Notes: a model not told the origin generated them from the letters alone. Shown: positions 26,246 through 35,710, counted from the first letter of the stretch. The stretch: 64,000 nt of DNA from Bacillota bacterium (GCA_016286445.1 JAEESS010000001.1:1-64000); one strand, 5' to 3'. Numbers and translations: made by a program.

Positions 26246-27441
26246 AGAACGTTCGGACATCGATTTTTGCCGTCGATACGACGCACGTCGGCGTACTGGA
26301 CGGCGTACGCGCGCTCGGCGTGCTGTGCGTGCTGTGGTTCCATTTCTGGCAGCAGTCCTGGCTGATGCCGGTCTATCAAACGCCGTTTCTGGCGTGGGCG
26401 GGCATTAAGGCGATCAATCCGGATGTACTGCGCCGCGTGGGATACCTGTGCGTTGACCTGATGCTGCTTCTGTCGGCATTTGTGCTGTATCTGCCGTACG
26501 CAAGACGCACGTTCTGCGGCACGCCGGTCGATTCGGTCAAGACCTTCTTCAAAAAGCGTTTTGCAAGGATCATGCCGAGCTACCTGTTTGCGGTGATCGT
26601 GATGTTCGCCGTCGCCATGGCGCTGGGAACGTACAAGGGCAGAGCGTCGTTTGCGCTGAAGGACCTTTTGACGCATATCACCCTCACGCAGATGCTGTTC
26701 AACGACACCTATCTGTTCACCGGGATCACTGCGGTCATGTGGACGGTATGCATCGAGGCTGCGTTTTATCTGGTTTTTCCGCTGCTCGCAAGAGCGTTTG
26801 AGCGCAGACCGCTTCTTGTGTATGCGTCGATGATGCTTTGCGGCGTATGGTTCACGAACGCAGTTTCTCCGGCGCTGGGCGAACCGCGGATCATGGTCAA
26901 CCGTTTTCTGACGTTTCTGCCGGTTTTTGCAAACGGTATGATGGCGGCATATCTGTATGTCTGGTATGCCGAGCGTGTCAGGCATAAAGCGATCCCGTCG
27001 ATATTCGGTACGGTTGCGGCAGCGGCGGCATTGTACCTGATCTTTCGTCTGTTCCGGTCCTGCGTGGCTTCGGGCGATGCGTCGCATCAACAGGTCTGGC
27101 AGATGCAGTACAGAACGCTTCTGTCGTTTGCGTTCACCGTGTTTATGCTCGGTATGTCGATTTCGGCAAAACCGATCCGCATGCTTTTGGGCAACCGTGT
27201 GCTGTCGGCGATCGCCGCCGTATCATACAATTTGTACCTGTGGCATCAATGGCTGATGGTCAAGATCTGTACCGCGTTCGGCGCAAAGAGCGGTGCGGAT
27301 ATCGCAAATGGCGGCGCAAATCTGCAGTGGACAGTCACGATCATGGGGCTGCTGCTCGCGTTTGCGGTTGCCGCGCTCACCACTTACGGAATTGAAAAGC
27401 CGATTTCAAGGCTGATTTTACATAACGGAAAGGAGGAATGA
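26242..27441 (+). CDS. Acyltransferase 3 family membrane protein (OafA/YrhL-like)
   Basis: 399 residues with about ten membrane helices. It opens with the family block GVRALGVLCVLWFHFW, which carries the conserved Arg and His, and has FFKKRFARIMPSYLFAVIV after helix 2. These enzymes move acetyl or other acyl groups across the membrane onto surface glycans. Acceptor unknown. It sits in an overlapping run from 25538 to 28579. Confidence 0.9.
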   Translation: MKNVRTSIFAVDTTHVGVLDGVRALGVLCVLWFHFWQQSWLMPVYQTPFLAWAGIKAINPDVLRRVGYLCVDLMLLLSAFVLYLPYARRTFCGTPVDSVKTFFKKRFARIMPSYLFAVIVMFAVAMALGTYKGRASFALKDLLTHITLTQMLFNDTYLFTGITAVMWTVCIEAAFYLVFPLLARAFERRPLLVYASMMLCGVWFTNAVSPALGEPRIMVNRFLTFLPVFANGMMAAYLYVWYAERVRHKAIPSIFGTVAAAAALYLIFRLFRSCVASGDASHQQVWQMQYRTLLSFAFTVFMLGMSISAKPIRMLLGNRVLSAIAAVSYNLYLWHQWLMVKICTAFGAKSGADIANGGANLQWTVTIMGLLLAFAVAALTTYGIEKPISRLILHNGKEE

Positions 27442-27443
27442 CA

Positions 27444-27695
27444 ATGCATTATTCGATGAAGGTCAACAACGTTTGCTCCTCAAAGGTCGATTTCGATCTG
27501 GTCGACGGAAAGGTGTACAATGTTGCGTTCACCGGCGGCTGCAACGGCAATCTGAAAGCGATCGGCAAGCTCGTCGAGGGCATGGAACGTGAAAGACTGA
27601 TACAGATTCTGAAGGGCAATACCTGCGGACCGAGCAGCACGTCCTGCGCGGATCAGCTTGCGCTTGCTGTCGAAAGGGCGGGGGAATCGTTATGA
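27444..27695 (+). CDS. TSCPD domain protein
   Basis: 83 residues matching the stand-alone TSCPD family (TIGR03905 type): VNNVCSSKVDF, the GGCNGNLKAI turn and a late NTCGPSSTSCADQLA with paired cysteines. The same fold ends some ribonucleotide reductases; the free form has no assigned role. ATG 27444 is preferred over 27438 because AGGAGG (27431-27436) then has 7-base spacing. The stop overlaps the ROK gene by 4 bases. Confidence 0.85.
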   Translation: MHYSMKVNNVCSSKVDFDLVDGKVYNVAFTGGCNGNLKAIGKLVEGMERERLIQILKGNTCGPSSTSCADQLALAVERAGESL

Positions 27696-28579
27696 TGAGA
27701 TTCGGCTTCGATATCGGAGGGACCAACATTGCCGCGGGTGTGATCGACGAGCGGGATCAGCTGGTTGCAAAGGATTCTGTTCGTTTTCCGTGCGGAGAAG
27801 GAAATCAGGCGGTGATCGATGCATGCGCGGGATTGTACCGGAAAATCCTCGATCAAAATGCAATCCCGGAACAGGCGATCGCAGGCGTCGGCGTTGCGGT
27901 TCCCGGCAGCGTTTCTCCGCGTGAAGGTGTTGTCGTAGACGCGCACAATCTCGGTTTCCACCATACGCCGCTTGCTTCGATGCTTTCGGATGTGCTGAAG
28001 AAACCGGTTGCACTGATCAACGATGCGGATGCAGCGACGCTTGCGGAGCATCGGATCGGCGCGTTGAAGGGTACGCAGACTGCCATGCTCATTACGATCG
28101 GGACCGGCATCGGCGGCGGACTGATTCTGAACGGAGAACTGTTCCGCGGCGGACGCGACAACGGGACGGAACCGGGACATATGGTGCTTCGGAACGGCGG
28201 ACGGCTTTGCTCGTGCGGGATCAACGGTTGCGCAGAGACCTACTGCTCCGCAACACGGCTCGGGAAGGACGGCGCCGCGTTTGGCAAACAGAATGCAAGA
28301 GAAGTGATCGAAGCCGCAAAGGAAGGGAATGAACAGGCGCTTGCTTTGTTCGGCGCATATATCGACGATTTCGGAAGCTATATCGCTTCGATCATCAACC
28401 TGCTGGATCCGGAACGCATTGCGATCGGCGGCGGCGTCAGCGGCGCGGGCAGCTTCCTTCTGGATCCGCTGCGCGCGGATGCGGAAAAGAAATGCTTCTT
28501 TGAAACCTGTCCGGAGATCGTGATCGCATCGGCAGGGAACGACGCCGGTATCATCGGCGCGGGACTGATCGTATCCTGA
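27692..28579 (+). CDS. ROK family sugar kinase (glucokinase-like)
   Basis: 295 residues. N-terminal phosphate loop DIGGTN (7-12), ITIGTGIGGG in the centre, and the ROK zinc signature CSCGINGCAE near residues 172-181. No N-terminal DNA-binding domain is present, so it is a kinase rather than a repressor. Glucose or a related hexose is the likely substrate; a bacterial glucokinase would feed pgi. Last gene of its run, followed by a terminator. Confidence 0.9.
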   Translation: MMRFGFDIGGTNIAAGVIDERDQLVAKDSVRFPCGEGNQAVIDACAGLYRKILDQNAIPEQAIAGVGVAVPGSVSPREGVVVDAHNLGFHHTPLASMLSDVLKKPVALINDADAATLAEHRIGALKGTQTAMLITIGTGIGGGLILNGELFRGGRDNGTEPGHMVLRNGGRLCSCGINGCAETYCSATRLGKDGAAFGKQNAREVIEAAKEGNEQALALFGAYIDDFGSYIASIINLLDPERIAIGGGVSGAGSFLLDPLRADAEKKCFFETCPEIVIASAGNDAGIIGAGLIVS

Positions 28580-28596
28580 GCTTCGCAATACACAAT

Positions 28597-28625
28597 AAGA
28601 CGGCCGGAAATCCGACCGTCTTTTG
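28597..28625. terminator. Bidirectional terminator between convergent genes
   Basis: AAGACGG and CCGTCTT with an inner CCGG/CCG pairing around AAAT; a short T-run follows on the plus strand. Confidence 0.75.
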
Positions 28626-28632
28626 TATACCG

Positions 28633-29358
28633 TTATATCGTATATCCGCCGTCGCAGCAAAGGATCTGTCCGGTTACGAACCGTGCATGTGCCAGATAGA
28701 ACACGGCGTCGGCGACGTCCTCGGGCGTTCCGAGCCGAAGGAGCGGCGTTTCCGAACGGAAGGCTTCGAGGTCTTCTTCGGACAGATGCGCGTTCATAGC
28801 CGTCGGAATCAGTCCGGGTGCAACAGCGTTGACGGTGACGCCGGAAGGACCGAGCTCCTTTGCAAGCGCTTTGGTAAAGCCGATGATCGCCGCTTTCGAT
28901 GCGGAATAGAGCGCTTCACAGGATCCGCCGGCAACGCCCCACATCGAAGAAATGTTGACGATCGAGCCGCGGCTGTGACGGAGATCATCCGAGAGAAGAC
29001 GGGTCAGCCGCATGGGACCGCGGACGTTTGTATCGAAGATCAGATCGTATTCACGGTCAGTCGATTCGGAGAAAAGCTTTTGCGGCAATGCGACGCCGGC
29101 GCAGTTGACCAGCACGGAGATCGGTCCGAGACGCTTATGCATCTCTGCAGCAAGGTTTTCCGTCTCGTTTGCGTCGGTAAGGTCGCATCGGACACAAAGA
29201 TAATCCGTTTGCTGCGGCAGAGATCCGCATAGCTGTTCGATCGCTTCACGGTTGTTTCGGTATTGGAGCGCAACGGCATAACCGGCGGCAGCAAACTTTC
29301 TTGCAATTGCGGCGCCGATCCCGCCGGATGCGCCGGTGATCAAAGCAATCTGTTTCAT
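28633..29358 (-). CDS. SDR family oxidoreductase (FabG-like)
   Basis: 241 residues of the classical short-chain dehydrogenase family: cofactor loop TGASGGIG (8-15), NCAG (85-88), catalytic Ser138, Tyr151 and Lys155 in YSASK. It probably reduces a keto group with NADPH. It is not near other fatty acid genes, so a FabG role is only one option. The start overlaps the upstream lipoprotein gene by 4 bases, which links it to 29355-30325. Confidence 0.9.
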   Translation of the reverse strand: MKQIALITGASGGIGAAIARKFAAAGYAVALQYRNNREAIEQLCGSLPQQTDYLCVRCDLTDANETENLAAEMHKRLGPISVLVNCAGVALPQKLFSESTDREYDLIFDTNVRGPMRLTRLLSDDLRHSRGSIVNISSMWGVAGGSCEALYSASKAAIIGFTKALAKELGPSGVTVNAVAPGLIPTAMNAHLSEEDLEAFRSETPLLRLGTPEDVADAVFYLAHARFVTGQILCCDGGYTI

Positions 29359-29849
29359 GGCGCCTCCGTCAGTGAAATCGTCGACATCATATCGTCGAAA
29401 GCGGCAATATAGTCGTCGCCTTCGCGGTTCAGCAGCGTAAAGAAATAGGTGCGGTCGGCGTTAACGGCATAGAGGATCAGATCGTGCATGCCCTGATCGA
29501 TCTGTACCTTGCAGGCGATCCTGCGCGCATCATAGCCGTCTACCCGTTTCGTTTCGATCTGCGTGACGGAAAGCGATTCATAGCCGCAGAGCGTTTTTAG
29601 CGCTTGTTCGTACTCGTCTTTTGTAAAGCTGTCAAAATACCAGTTCAATTCCGTCGCGTTATAGGTGATCGAGCTTGAAAGGAGCGGATCGCCGTACGGC
29701 GCAAAGCAAACGACCGACGTGTTTTCAACTGGCTCGAACGGCTCCGGAAGCGATGCGCTGAACGCGGAATGGCGATATGAATTTTGCGCACTGCCGGAGC
29801 ATCCGAACAAAAGGACCAGCGCAAGAAGGACGGGGAAGAGGCGTTTCAT
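29355..29849 (-). CDS. Small lipoprotein of unknown function
   Basis: 164 residues with a lipoprotein signal ending LLFGC (lipidated Cys17) and a roughly 145-residue extracytoplasmic domain. The mature part resembles PsbP-like or DUF-type domains that follow short signal peptides in Clostridia, but I do not recognise it with certainty. It overlaps its neighbours by 4 bases on both sides. Confidence 0.75.
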   Translation of the reverse strand: MKRLFPVLLALVLLFGCSGSAQNSYRHSAFSASLPEPFEPVENTSVVCFAPYGDPLLSSSITYNATELNWYFDSFTKDEYEQALKTLCGYESLSVTQIETKRVDGYDARRIACKVQIDQGMHDLILYAVNADRTYFFTLLNREGDDYIAAFDDMMSTISLTEAP

Positions 29850-30325
29850 TCCGTTTCCTCCGTAACGCCGAGGATCTCTCCGATCAGCATCGTGTGCGTA
29901 TCGCCGTTCAGATAGAAACGGGACATAAGCATGTCATCCTCCAACAGATGCTCGTCCAGATCGGTTCTGAGGAGAATACGGCACTCGATATGATACCGGC
30001 AGCCCGCAAAGCCGTCCTGACCGCCGAATCGGTTGGGGAACAGGGATGCGTTCAGCGCGGATATTTTATTGACGTCCCGACCGGACTTTGTGCCGCAGAA
30101 CGCAAGCTCGGATTTCATCGTATCCGTTTTCGGAACGCTGACGGTAAACGTATCCGCATGCTCCAAAAGCGCGTGCGTGTAGCGGCTGTGCCGTACATAA
30201 ACGGAGAAGGTCTGCTTGTTCCAAATGATGCCGAACTGACCCCAGCCAATCGTCATCGGATTTCCGTTTACCATCAAAAACGCGCCGCGCCGAAGCTGTT
30301 CGTTCGTTTCTTTCATCCAATCCAT
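29846..30325 (-). CDS. Flavin reductase-like FMN-binding split-barrel protein
   Basis: 159 residues. NGNPMTIGWGQFGIIWNKQ and VYVRHSRYTHALLEHADTF form the strand and loop pattern of the FMN-binding split barrel of flavin reductases and related oxidoreductases. ATG 30325 has GGAGGTG just upstream; the longer frame to 30367 covers the promoter region, where TATAAT is seen at 30356-30351. First gene of the run that continues into the lipoprotein and SDR genes. Confidence 0.8.
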   Translation of the reverse strand: MDWMKETNEQLRRGAFLMVNGNPMTIGWGQFGIIWNKQTFSVYVRHSRYTHALLEHADTFTVSVPKTDTMKSELAFCGTKSGRDVNKISALNASLFPNRFGGQDGFAGCRYHIECRILLRTDLDEHLLEDDMLMSRFYLNGDTHTMLIGEILGVTEETE

Positions 30326-30383
30326 ATAGAGCACCTCCGCTGATGATATTCTATTATAGCGGATCATCCTGCAAAAATCCAGT

Positions 30384-30409
30384 AAAAAAAGAAGCCGTCA
30401 TGGCTTCTT
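30384..30409 (-). terminator. Intrinsic terminator after the DUF378 gene
   Basis: Minus strand AAGAAGCC-ATGAC-GGCTTCTT followed by a T-run. Confidence 0.85.
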
Positions 30410-30420
30410 GATCGTGAAAG

Positions 30421-30636
30421 CTACGCATCATCGTTCATAAAGGACGTTCTTCGGACATTGCGCTGGAACAGCATCACGATTCCCCAGATCCCGCCGAGAC
30501 CGACGAGAATATAGAGGATGACCGACATGACCGATCCGGCACCGAAGATCCAAGTCACGAGATTGAAATTGAACAGACCGACCAGCAGCCAATTCAACGC
30601 GCCTACGATCATCAGTATCAAGGCAACGATATTCAT
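30421..30636 (-). CDS. DUF378 family small membrane protein
   Basis: 71 residues with two membrane helices, about 4-24 and 34-56. The opening VALILMIVGALNWLLVGLF and GLGGIWGIVMLF match the DUF378 family of short bacterial membrane proteins of unknown role. AAAGGAG precedes the ATG. It is 36 bases downstream of the 94-residue gene and ends at a terminator. Confidence 0.88.
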   Translation of the reverse strand: MNIVALILMIVGALNWLLVGLFNFNLVTWIFGAGSVMSVILYILVGLGGIWGIVMLFQRNVRRTSFMNDDA

Positions 30637-30672
30637 GAAATCACTCCTTTCACGCCGTTAGTATGGACGCGA

Positions 30673-30957
30673 TCAAAAGATTTCATGCTCCTTTTTTTCA
30701 GGGAATATTTCAATTTCAAACCGATCGAACGAGATCGGCTCCATGAAATCACGCTGCTTGAAGATCGTATGTGAAAACTGATCCAGTTCGCGGATATGTT
30801 TTTCGAGAACGACCGGACGGGAAAGATCGAGCGCCTGACAAAGCTCGTGCAGCACAGGCATCCATCCCTCTAAATCAGAGGGTCGTGCGAGAGCGAACTC
30901 CCGCACGACTTCCGATTTGATCTTTTGATGTTGTATGGTTTTTGCCCAGATACGCAT
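30673..30957 (-). CDS. Small conserved-looking protein of unknown function
   Basis: 94 residues, no membrane segment. WAKTIQHQKI, ARPSDLEGW and the late DFMEPISFDRFEIEIFPE resemble a small clostridial family I recall only as hypothetical proteins. It starts 8 bases after the stop of the large zinc-ribbon protein gene, so the two are probably co-transcribed. Confidence 0.75.
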   Translation of the reverse strand: MRIWAKTIQHQKIKSEVVREFALARPSDLEGWMPVLHELCQALDLSRPVVLEKHIRELDQFSHTIFKQRDFMEPISFDRFEIEIFPEKKEHEIF

Positions 30958-30965
30958 TGCCTTGA

Positions 30966-32939
30966 TTACGGCTTCTTTGCAAACCAGCCGTAGAACTCGC
31001 AGCAGCCGGTGTCGGAATAGGTGCCGACAAAGTTGCCGTAGACGTTGTACTTCGCGCCGACGTTTTCACCGGGCGTCCATCTGTCGCTGAGGTTGTGGAC
31101 ATAGACGGTCTCGTTCGTCTTGTTCATCGACATCTTGACGATGGTATCGCCGTCAACCGTGATCACCTCAACAACGGTCGCGGTGATGCGGAAGCCATAC
31201 TCGTTGGAAGCATACTGCTCTTTGTTTGCAAGCAGCTCGTCGATCTTGATCTTCGAAGGAATCTCAAGGTAATTGTGTTTGCCTGAGTAGAACTTGACAA
31301 ACGCGGCTTTATCCGCAAATCCTCTCGTTACGGTGAACTTCACGGATCCGTTCTCTGCGCCTTCCTTTTCGGCGTTCAGCGTGATCACGGACATGCCGTA
31401 GAAGGATTCTTCCATCGTGATCGGGAGGGAGAAGTTGCCTTCCGGATCTACGGTAACACTGCCGCAGAGCACGTTCGTCGTATTGTCGCTGGTCGCAGTC
31501 AGCGTTGCGCCCGGAAGCGTTGTGCCGATGACGTTCAGCTTGCCAGTCTTGTCAGCATGCAGCGCTGCACCTTCGGACTTGACTTCCAGAACCATCGGAT
31601 CAGGGATGAATTTATACGCGTGAAGCTTCACATCCTTGGTCACGCTGATACAGTTCTTCTTTGCGGCGGTGACGGAAACGGTAACGACCGTATCTTCCGT
31701 CGCGTCGTCGGCGAATTTATAATCGTACATGAACAGGACATTCTGGTCATCGTTCTGATAGAGCGAAACTACCTTGCCGTCGATCGTTACTTCAGCGCCT
31801 GCTTCCACGATGCCGGACATGGAAACGACGTTGTTTTGCGGCGCCATGAACGGTTCGTCGCCTTCGGTTACGGGATCGGTTACCGTCATGCTTACCTTCG
31901 GAAAACTGCGCGTAAAGGACGGGCAATTTACTTTATAGGAAGAACCGTCGGCCTGCGTGATCGTAATATCCGGTTCGAAGACGATAGTGGACTCGGTTTC
32001 GGCGAGAGGACGACCGGGATAGAACACCTCTGCGGGGATCTTGACCTTACGGGTTGCGTCCTTTGCTTCGCTGTTGGTGAACGAGTAATCATCCTGGTTC
32101 GGGAAGTCGATCGTAACGGTGGAATTGCTCGGCACCACTACGGTGATCGCGATCATATCCTTGTCGCCTTCTTCGATGACTTCCTGCAGCTGCGCCGTTC
32201 TGGAATCGAGCGCAGGCGCTTCGGTCGCGGCGGGTTCGTTGGGGTTCGTTACATCTTCGGTCTGCGTGCCGGTCTGCTGCGCGTCGACGGGCGTTCTGTC
32301 CGGATTGCTGCCGCAGTTCAGCTGCTTCTTCAGCAGCATATAACCAACGAGCACAAGAATGCCGACAATCACGACGATGATCGCGATCAGCAGGACTGTG
32401 AACATCGTGTTGTTCTTCTTTTTCTGCTGCTTGCGCTTCGGCGGGGTCGGTTCATACTCGAAGGAATCGTCGGCATCCTCAAGCGCTTCTTCATCGTTAT
32501 AGATGCCATCGGACTCTTCTTCATCATCTTCGGAAGAATCGTCATCCTCGTCTTCCTCTTCATCGTTGTCTTCTTCCGGTTCGACAGGCTGCGGCTTCCG
32601 ACGTGTACGCGTAGGCGTCCACATGGGGATCGGCGCTTCTTCTTCGGGCTCGGAAGCTTCTTCGGGAGCGGCAGGCTCAGCGACCTTTTCCGCGACGGGC
32701 TTTTCTGCCGGGGATGCCTTTTCAACGGGCTCTTCTGCCAAAGGCTTTGTTTGCTCCGTATGCTCTTCCGCCGGCTCAGGCTGTTCGGGAACAATCCAGG
32801 AAGGACGGCTGAACCGCTTGGTCGGCTGCTGTTCTTCTTCGACCGCCTTGGGCGCGGCTTCGGGCTTCAGACTTGCAGCACATACTTTACAGAATGTTGC
32901 ATGATCCGGATTATATGCTCCGCATTCCTTGCAAATCAT
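30966..32939 (-). CDS. Zinc-ribbon-headed single-pass surface protein
   Basis: 657 residues. An N-terminal zinc ribbon (CKECGAYNPDHATFCKVC, Cys3-Cys20) is followed by a long Glu/Pro-rich acidic region of about 160 residues, a membrane helix near 178-200, and about 450 external residues with repeated beta-rich segments (PGATLTATSDN, PGRPLAETES) that look like Ig- or bacterial surface-type domains. Ribbon inside, beta domains outside suggests a sensor or cell-surface scaffold. ATG 32939 has AGGAGG upstream; an extended -10 (TATAAT, 32985-32980) precedes it. Function unknown. Confidence 0.8.
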   Translation of the reverse strand: MICKECGAYNPDHATFCKVCAASLKPEAAPKAVEEEQQPTKRFSRPSWIVPEQPEPAEEHTEQTKPLAEEPVEKASPAEKPVAEKVAEPAAPEEASEPEEEAPIPMWTPTRTRRKPQPVEPEEDNDEEEDEDDDSSEDDEEESDGIYNDEEALEDADDSFEYEPTPPKRKQQKKKNNTMFTVLLIAIIVVIVGILVLVGYMLLKKQLNCGSNPDRTPVDAQQTGTQTEDVTNPNEPAATEAPALDSRTAQLQEVIEEGDKDMIAITVVVPSNSTVTIDFPNQDDYSFTNSEAKDATRKVKIPAEVFYPGRPLAETESTIVFEPDITITQADGSSYKVNCPSFTRSFPKVSMTVTDPVTEGDEPFMAPQNNVVSMSGIVEAGAEVTIDGKVVSLYQNDDQNVLFMYDYKFADDATEDTVVTVSVTAAKKNCISVTKDVKLHAYKFIPDPMVLEVKSEGAALHADKTGKLNVIGTTLPGATLTATSDNTTNVLCGSVTVDPEGNFSLPITMEESFYGMSVITLNAEKEGAENGSVKFTVTRGFADKAAFVKFYSGKHNYLEIPSKIKIDELLANKEQYASNEYGFRITATVVEVITVDGDTIVKMSMNKTNETVYVHNLSDRWTPGENVGAKYNVYGNFVGTYSDTGCCEFYGWFAKKP

Positions 32940-32979
32940 ATATATACCTCCTAATATAGTCTCGTATATTCCGCTTACT

Positions 32980-32988
32980 ATTATAGCA
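32980..32988 (-). promoter_or_regulatory. Extended -10 promoter of the zinc-ribbon protein gene
   Basis: Minus strand TGC-TATAAT without a convincing -35. Confidence 0.5.
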
Positions 32989-33130
32989 TAAAATTTCACA
33001 GAGAAGTGACGAATATGTAAACAATTTTCGATTTAAGTGTTTTTTTTATGTGCTTGTGGTATAAATGGTTACGAAAACAAGCCTTTCGGAATACAATAGC
33101 AGTATAGAATGCGGAACGGAAGGGATGGAA

Positions 33131-34276
33131 ATGATCTATTTCGATAACAGTGCAACGACACAAACACTTCCCGAGGCAGCAGAGCGCGCATGCCTTGCAA
33201 TGACACGGGAGTATTATAATCCGGCTGCGGCATACGGCGCGGCGTTTACGGTTGAAAAAAACGTTTCGGAAGCAAGAAGCTTTGCAGCGTCTCTGATGGG
33301 CGCTTCTTCCGGAGAAATCATCTATACCTCCGGCGGAACGGAATCAAACAACGCGGCGGTCTTCGGTGCTTTGCGAAGCGTTCACGGCAGAAAGTCGATC
33401 GTTACGACGGCGGTCGAGCACCCGTCTGTATTTGAAACGGTGAATGCGGCGGCGAAGCTGTTTGACGCAGAGGTCCGATATGCGCCGCTGCGTCCGGACG
33501 GGACCGTCGATACAGATCGTCTCTCCGAGGTGCTGACGCCGGAAACATCCTTTGTCAGCATCATGCATGTCAACAATGAACTCGGCGGAGTGAACGACCT
33601 CGACCGGATCGCGGCGAAGATCCGCGCGCTATCCCCGAGCGCGGTAATCCATTCGGACGGCGTACAGGCGTTTATGAAGGTGCGAACAAATAAGCTGCCG
33701 GTTGACCTGTACTCGGTATCCGGACACAAGCTCCATGCGCCGAAAGGCGTCGGGCTCCTGTATGTTCGCAGCGGCGTACGGTTTGCAGGCGGACAGATCG
33801 GAGGCGGACAGGAACGTAATCTGCGCAGCGGAACGACGAACGTACCGGGGATTCTCGGGCTCGACACCGCGCTTCATGCGTATCGCGCGAATGAAGCGGC
33901 TTGGCACAGTCAGATGCTCCGCGTTAAAACGCGGTTGTACCGAAATCTGATCGCGCTGCCGGATGTATTGTTGAACGGACCTTCTCCGGAAGCCGGCGCA
34001 CCGCATATTCTGAACCTTTCATTCCTCGGCGTACGCGGAGAGGTGCTGATGCACGCGCTGGAGCATTACGGCGTGCTTGTATCGACCGGATCCGCATGCT
34101 CCGCGAAAAAACAGGGTAAGAACCGCATTCTGAACGCCGTCGGTATTTCCGGGGCAAGGCAGGAAGGCGCGATTCGGTTCAGCTTCTGCCCGTTCAATAC
34201 GGAAGAGGAAGCCGATACAGCCGCCGAAGTGATCGAAGGGCAGCTTCGTCTGCTGCGCAAGTATCAAAGGAGATAG
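33131..34276 (+). CDS. Cysteine desulfurase family protein (NifS/IscS-like)
   Basis: 381 residues. PLP lysine Lys200 in SGHKLHAPKG, the phosphate-binding GGTESNNAA and the mobile-loop cysteine in STGSACSAKK are all present. It removes sulfur from cysteine as a protein persulfide. The gene ends 2 bases before thiI; in Firmicutes such a dedicated desulfurase (NifZ in Bacillus) hands sulfur directly to a ThiI that lacks a rhodanese domain. ATG 33131 has GAAGGG six bases upstream; the longer frame to 33065 lacks such a site. Confidence 0.93.
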   Translation: MIYFDNSATTQTLPEAAERACLAMTREYYNPAAAYGAAFTVEKNVSEARSFAASLMGASSGEIIYTSGGTESNNAAVFGALRSVHGRKSIVTTAVEHPSVFETVNAAAKLFDAEVRYAPLRPDGTVDTDRLSEVLTPETSFVSIMHVNNELGGVNDLDRIAAKIRALSPSAVIHSDGVQAFMKVRTNKLPVDLYSVSGHKLHAPKGVGLLYVRSGVRFAGGQIGGGQERNLRSGTTNVPGILGLDTALHAYRANEAAWHSQMLRVKTRLYRNLIALPDVLLNGPSPEAGAPHILNLSFLGVRGEVLMHALEHYGVLVSTGSACSAKKQGKNRILNAVGISGARQEGAIRFSFCPFNTEEEADTAAEVIEGQLRLLRKYQRR

Positions 34277-34278
34277 GT

Positions 34279-35442
34279 ATGGAAAAAGTAATTCTTGTAC
34301 GATATGCGGAAATTCATCTTAAGGGACTGAACCGTCCGTTTTTTGAGCGACTGCTGGTCGACCGCATCAAGCAGGCGCTGAATCCGGTTCACCCGTCCGT
34401 CGAGCGCGAACAGGGCAGAATCTTTATTTACGGCATCTCCGAGGAGCAGATCCCGGAATGCACGGACAAGCTGTGCCGCGTATTCGGGATCCATTCCGTC
34501 AGCGTTGCGTCCTGTGTTGAAAAAACATGGGATGCGATCCGTGACGCGGCGATTGCCGAGACACGTCCGCATGCGGAAAGTGAAACGACGTTCAAATGCT
34601 TTGCGCGTCGTTCGGATAAGCGTTTTCCAATGACGTCCGAAGAGATCTACAGAGAACTCGGACACGAGCTTCTCATCGCATTTCCGAATCTCAGAGTGGA
34701 TGTGCATCATCCGAAGCTTCCTGTGACGGTTGAAATCCGTCAGAACAGCGCGTTTGTCTATACGGGAGAAATACTCGGCGCAGGGGGCATGCCGGTCGGA
34801 TCGAACGGCAAGGCGATGCTTTTGATCTCCGGCGGGATCGACAGCCCGGTTGCGGGATACATGATCGCCAAAAGAGGCGTGATGCTCGATGCGGTGCATT
34901 TTTACAGCTATCCCTATACGAGCGAACGCGCAAGGGACAAGGTAATCGAGCTCACAAAGCTCGTGTCCCGCTATGCGGGCAGGATCAATCTGTACCTGGT
35001 TCCGTTTACGGACATCCAAATGACGATCTATGACAAATGCCCGTCGACGGAAACGACAGTGCTGATGCGCAGGCTGATGATGAAGATCGCGGAACGGATC
35101 GCGAAGGAAACGGGATCGCAGGCGCTGATCACCGGAGAGTCGATCGGACAGGTCGCCAGCCAAACGATCGAGTCGCTCTGCGTAACGGACGACGCGGTCA
35201 GCATGCCGGTATTTCGCCCGCTGATCGGATTTGACAAGGAAGAGATCGTTGAGAAAGCGCAGAGGATCGGCACGTTCGAGACCTCGATCCTGCCGTATGA
35301 GGACTGCTGTACGGTATTTGTACCGAAGCATCCCGTAACCAAACCGAAGGTGGACAAACTCAGAGAAAGCGAAGCGCTTGTGGATTTTGAGCCGATGATT
35401 CAAAAAGCGATCGAAAACACGGAGCGCATGAACATCAGCTGA
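34279..35442 (+). CDS. thiI: tRNA 4-thiouridine synthase ThiI, short form
   Basis: 387 residues: N-terminal ferredoxin-like and THUMP domains (about 1-165) that bind tRNA, and a PP-loop adenylating domain with SGGIDS at 184-189. There is no C-terminal rhodanese domain, unlike the 480-residue E. coli protein, so sulfur must come straight from the adjacent desulfurase. It makes 4-thiouridine at position 8 of tRNA and may also supply the thiamine thiazole sulfur. Confidence 0.95.
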   Translation: MEKVILVRYAEIHLKGLNRPFFERLLVDRIKQALNPVHPSVEREQGRIFIYGISEEQIPECTDKLCRVFGIHSVSVASCVEKTWDAIRDAAIAETRPHAESETTFKCFARRSDKRFPMTSEEIYRELGHELLIAFPNLRVDVHHPKLPVTVEIRQNSAFVYTGEILGAGGMPVGSNGKAMLLISGGIDSPVAGYMIAKRGVMLDAVHFYSYPYTSERARDKVIELTKLVSRYAGRINLYLVPFTDIQMTIYDKCPSTETTVLMRRLMMKIAERIAKETGSQALITGESIGQVASQTIESLCVTDDAVSMPVFRPLIGFDKEEIVEKAQRIGTFETSILPYEDCCTVFVPKHPVTKPKVDKLRESEALVDFEPMIQKAIENTERMNIS

Positions 35443-35470
35443 ACAGAATCGTAACGGAAAGGAAATTCAT

Positions 35471-35695
35471 ATGAAACATGTTTACAGATTTATCGGCATT
35501 GTCGTCGTGGTCATCGTTCTTTTGGCTGCGTTGCTGTATTTTCTGAACGAAAAAGGGATCCTGAAGGGACCGATCTCGGAATGGATCGACAATGTCAAAG
35601 AGGACATCCTTAAAATATTCGGGCACACGATGGACATGGTGCACGATATGGGAAATGAAGAGAACCCGGTCACAAATTCGATCAACATACCGTAA
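35471..35695 (+). CDS. Small single-pass membrane protein
   Basis: 74 residues: one helix at about 7-26 (IGIVVVVIVLLAALLYFL) and a polar tail with EWIDNVKEDILKIFGHTMD, probably amphipathic. No family recognised. GGAAAGGA precedes the ATG, 28 bases after thiI. Confidence 0.65.
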   Translation: MKHVYRFIGIVVVVIVLLAALLYFLNEKGILKGPISEWIDNVKEDILKIFGHTMDMVHDMGNEENPVTNSINIP

Positions 35696-35710
35696 TACGG
35701 CATTTTGCAC

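Noticed and set aside
24806..26260. N-terminal 485-residue extension of the MBL protein frame
   Set aside because: It lies antisense to four genes and upstream of the lipoprotein signal; composition is that of a shadow frame.
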